Below are positions 61,798 through 64,000 of a stretch of 64,000 bases of DNA, one piece after another. Both the position numbers and the translations under genes were made by a program. Source of the DNA: Mesorhizobium sp. (GTDB taxonomy: Bacteria; Pseudomonadota; Alphaproteobacteria; Rhizobiales; Rhizobiaceae). Below the pieces are notes generated by a model. The model was not told the DNA's origin. It worked only from the letters and a program-made list of their open reading frames with translations, and made no database searches. The stretch's first letter is position 1. Each line of letters begins with the position of its first letter. The DNA is taken from positions 34,156 through 98,155 of the forward strand of contig NZ_JANJTZ010000003.1 of assembly GCF_024710845.1 (NCBI RefSeq), read 5' to 3'.

Positions 61798-62490
61798 CTA
61801 TCCGTCCGTGTCGGCCTTCGGCTGCTTCGGCGCGAAATAGCGAACGGCGATCTCGTGTGGGGACGGCGGACGCGTGAGCACGGGAATGAGGGCGATATCG
61901 CCCAGCATGCGAGCGCTCATCATGCGTTCGTCGATGCCGATCATCGCCCGGTCCTGGCTCGAGTAGCAGGCGTAGCCATGAGGGGCCATCACGAGATAGC
62001 CGGCGATCCGGTAGGGGTCGCCGGGAATGATGTCGCCTTCGGCCTGGCAGCGTTCGATGGCATCGACGAGCGACGTGAGCGCGTCGGCATTGATGCGCTC
62101 GCGCGATTTGGCGCGGCTGACCTCCTCGCTGCGATTGCCGAACATGAGCCAGAACGCGCCGGGGTTTTCCGCCGCGAAGCGGATGTAGGCGTCGTTCAGC
62201 GCATCCAGTTGATCGAGGCCTCTCGGTCCCGCCCTGGAGAGCTCGACCTGCTGGTAGCGGCGCAATTCTGCAAAGCCCCGCTCCGCCAGAGCCTCGAGCA
62301 GGGCAGCCTTGTCGGCGAAATGGCGGTACACAGCCGGGTGGGACACACCCGTCGCCGCCGCCACTTCGCGCAGGGAAAAGTCGGGGCTCTGCCGCTCGGC
62401 AATGAAAGCCAGCGCGGCGTCCTCGAGGGCGGCGCGAAGGTCATGATGGTGGTAGCCGGTCTTCTTCCCGGCGCTTTGCGAAAGACCCAT
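61798..62490 (-). CDS. TetR-family transcriptional regulator
   Basis: 230 residues. The N-terminal helix-turn-helix (DFSLREVAAATGVSHPAVYRHFADKAALLEALAERGF, about 40-75) is followed by a TetR_C-type ligand domain (AFWLMFGNR, YLVMAPHGYACY). The start at 62490 (MGLSQSAGKK) has AAGGG 6 nt upstream. It is divergent from the serine hydrolase gene; a near-perfect palindrome between them (62600-62620) is the probable operator, so it likely represses both itself and the hydrolase. Confidence 0.9.
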   Translation of the reverse strand: MGLSQSAGKKTGYHHHDLRAALEDAALAFIAERQSPDFSLREVAAATGVSHPAVYRHFADKAALLEALAERGFAELRRYQQVELSRAGPRGLDQLDALNDAYIRFAAENPGAFWLMFGNRSEEVSRAKSRERINADALTSLVDAIERCQAEGDIIPGDPYRIAGYLVMAPHGYACYSSQDRAMIGIDERMMSARMLGDIALIPVLTRPPSPHEIAVRYFAPKQPKADTDG

Positions 62491-62599
62491 GCGTTTCCCT
62501 TCCACCGCGGCCGATCCGGCACCGTTCCGTCCAGTTCAGCAACCCAGACGGACAGCGATACCCGCTAGGCCAACTATTGACGAGTCTCTCGTTTCGGAT

Positions 62600-62620
62600 A
62601 ATGTTACCAATGGTTACATT
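62600..62620. promoter_or_regulatory. Probable TetR operator
   Basis: A 21-bp near-perfect palindrome: AATGTTACCA-a-TGGTTACATT, with only one mismatched pair between the arms. It lies in the divergent gap between the TetR gene and the serine hydrolase, 93 bp from the hydrolase ATG. It overlaps the AT-rich DNA where the promoters should be. Confidence 0.75.
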
Positions 62621-62712
62621 GCATAACAATCAATGGGACCATCCGACCCCGGCGAGCGACGAGGAGGAGTGCCGCCCGCCGACCGGGGCCGATCAACACG
62701 GGAGGTATCTTC

Positions 62713-63945
62713 ATGTCGAAATCCGATTTCCTTGCGCGGACTTGTCCGCTTGCAGTGGCAGTCGCCCTGCTCGGGGCGGTTCCATATGCAACGGCGCAGG
62801 ACGATGCGCGCTGGCTCACGCCGACGATGATCAACGCTCGCGCGCACATGTTCGAGCCAAGCCTGAACTACCTGACGTTCCAGCACATGGACCAGATGTT
62901 CGCGACCCGCGGTGTGGCCGCGGGCGGTGAGGTCTGGGAACTGCCGAGCGAACCCGTCGCCCTGGAGGGCGAATACACGATCGGCGGCAAGACGATGAGC
63001 CTGACCGACGCGCTCGAAGCCACGGCTACCAACGCGCTCGTCGTGGTCAAGGGCGGCAAGGTCGTCCATGAGACGTATCGCAACGGCAGCGATGCCAGCA
63101 CGCGCTTCCTCACCTTCTCCGTCGCCAAGTCCTATGTCTCGACGCTGATCGGGCTGGCGCTTTCAGACGGCGCGATCAAGAGCCTCGACGACAAGGTGAC
63201 CGACTATCTGCCGGAGATGAAGGGCACCGGCTACGACGGCCCGACGATCCGCGATCTGCTGCGCATGCGTTCCGGCGTCGACTGGCTGGAGGTTTATCAG
63301 TTCGGCAGCGAGACGCAGCTCACCAAGGTCCATGACAACTCGCTCGTCGCCTATCGGTACAGGTGGTGCGACTACGCCGCCAGGGAATCGAAGGCCGGGC
63401 CGAATGCGCCGAATGCGGTCTTCAACTACGCGACGCTCGACACGAGCGTGCTCGGCTGCATCCTCGAGAAGGCGGTCGGCAAGACGGGCGCCGAATACAT
63501 GTCGGAGAAGCTGTGGAAGCCGGCCGGCATGGAGCGAGGCGCCTACTGGATCATGGACGGGCCGGACTCGGTCGGGCGCGAATTCTTCGGAGCGGGTCTC
63601 GCCGTCACCGCGCGCGATCATGCCCGCTTTGGCCTGATGTTCCTCAACGGCGGCATGGCCAACGGCAAGCAGGTGGTGCCGGCCGACTGGGTGCGGCAGG
63701 CGACCGTGCCGGACGAGGGCTACGAACCGGTCGCGCCGGGCGAGCCGCTCGGATACCAGTATCAGTGGTGGACCTTTGCGGGTTCCGACGCCTACGCGGC
63801 GCTGGGGCTTCACCACCAGTTCATCTATGTCGATCCGGCGAACGACATGGTGATCGTCAAGATCACCCACACGCCCGAACCGGTCGGACGCGACGAGGAG
63901 AACCTTGCGCTGTTCGCGCAGATCGCCAAACGCCTGGGCAAGTAA
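62713..63945 (+). CDS. Serine hydrolase of the beta-lactamase/EstB superfamily, exported
   Basis: 410 residues with a signal peptide (about 1-28, ATA-QDDARW). The class C beta-lactamase-like fold has the nucleophile motif SVAK (S-x-x-K, about residue 138) in FLTFSVAKSYVSTLIGLAL. The second motif appears as NYATLDTSVLG (Tyr present) and the third as GLHHQFIYVD. Such proteins are esterases, D-aminopeptidases or 6-aminohexanoate-dimer hydrolase relatives rather than antibiotic-resistance enzymes. GGGAGG precedes the ATG. It is controlled, probably, by the divergent TetR protein. Confidence 0.88.
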   Translation: MSKSDFLARTCPLAVAVALLGAVPYATAQDDARWLTPTMINARAHMFEPSLNYLTFQHMDQMFATRGVAAGGEVWELPSEPVALEGEYTIGGKTMSLTDALEATATNALVVVKGGKVVHETYRNGSDASTRFLTFSVAKSYVSTLIGLALSDGAIKSLDDKVTDYLPEMKGTGYDGPTIRDLLRMRSGVDWLEVYQFGSETQLTKVHDNSLVAYRYRWCDYAARESKAGPNAPNAVFNYATLDTSVLGCILEKAVGKTGAEYMSEKLWKPAGMERGAYWIMDGPDSVGREFFGAGLAVTARDHARFGLMFLNGGMANGKQVVPADWVRQATVPDEGYEPVAPGEPLGYQYQWWTFAGSDAYAALGLHHQFIYVDPANDMVIVKITHTPEPVGRDEENLALFAQIAKRLGK

Positions 63946-63961
63946 TCTAGACTGAACCCGC

Positions 63962-64000
63962 GGAGGTGGGGGGCGGGGGCTGCCCCCCCCACCCCCCGCC
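63962..64000. repeat. G-run/C-run inverted repeat at window end
   Basis: GGTGGGGGGCGGGGGC followed by TG and a long C-rich run (CCCCCCCCACCCCCC). This is a long imperfect hairpin with G-quadruplex potential, beginning 17 bp after the hydrolase stop. It may continue past the window. Confidence 0.6.

Overview
The window is GC-rich (roughly 63-65% by eye), gene-dense chromosomal DNA from an alphaproteobacterium of the Rhizobiales, most like the Mesorhizobium/Aminobacter/Phyllobacteriaceae group. Supporting signs are the short alphaproteobacterial ProS coupled to lolC-lolD, DUF992, a BTLCP-type cysteine peptidase, a HisKA_2 kinase with a lone receiver, a B12-dependent NrdJ as the RNR seen here, a GAAC-N7-GAAC SOS box and abundant palindromic intergenic repeats. 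No phage, integrase, transposase, plasmid origin or CRISPR array was seen.

Layout. 1-3.0 kb: GH25 lysozyme lipoprotein, then psuK-psuG (pseudouridine catabolism) on the minus strand. 3.0-3.5 kb: intergenic region with a candidate minus-strand sRNA. 3.5-6.8 kb: translationally coupled proS-lolC-lolD. 6.86-7.01 kb: an SOS box inside a promoter driving a 28-residue membrane microprotein. 7.1-11.1 kb: an SRPBCC-M50 fusion, ggt, lipB and tRNA-Leu(GAG). 11.3-14.3 kb: a DevBCA-type ABC exporter. 14.5-18.2 kb: mgtE, a MerR regulator, two unnamed membrane proteins and a gamma-carbonic anhydrase-like protein. 18.4-22.3 kb: BTLCP peptidase, double PilZ protein, PAS_5 protein, candidate sRNA, rhomboid and CBS protein. 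22.5-28.9 kb: two SNase-like proteins, gatB, two GNATs, DUF992, a glycolipid-binding-domain protein and a YghU-type GST.

28.9-31.8 kb is the only clearly accessory-looking stretch: several palindromic repeat elements, one apparently inserted in frame in a hypothetical gene, a DUF559 protein and two tandem tiny ORFs. 31.8-41 kb: nrdJ with NrdR boxes, a Pit phosphate transporter, Nudix, gpt, a CinA-like protein, an alpha/beta hydrolase and tRNA-Leu(TAA). 41.3-43.3 kb: small cytochrome c, Omp25/31-like porin and CHRD protein. 43.4-50.4 kb: a tripartite tricarboxylate transporter (tctCBA) downstream of a DctB/DctD-type two-component system. 50.5-58.7 kb: adenine deaminase, an esterase lipoprotein, TrkH, ilvA, DUF1697 and a kinase/receiver pair. 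59-64 kb: RhlE-type helicase, an MFS carrier, and a TetR regulator divergent from a serine hydrolase with a near-perfect operator between them.

The strongest candidate for something undescribed is the SOS-box-controlled 28-aa hydrophobic protein at 6923-7009. It has the size, topology and regulation of a SidA-like SOS division inhibitor, but no homology could be tested here.
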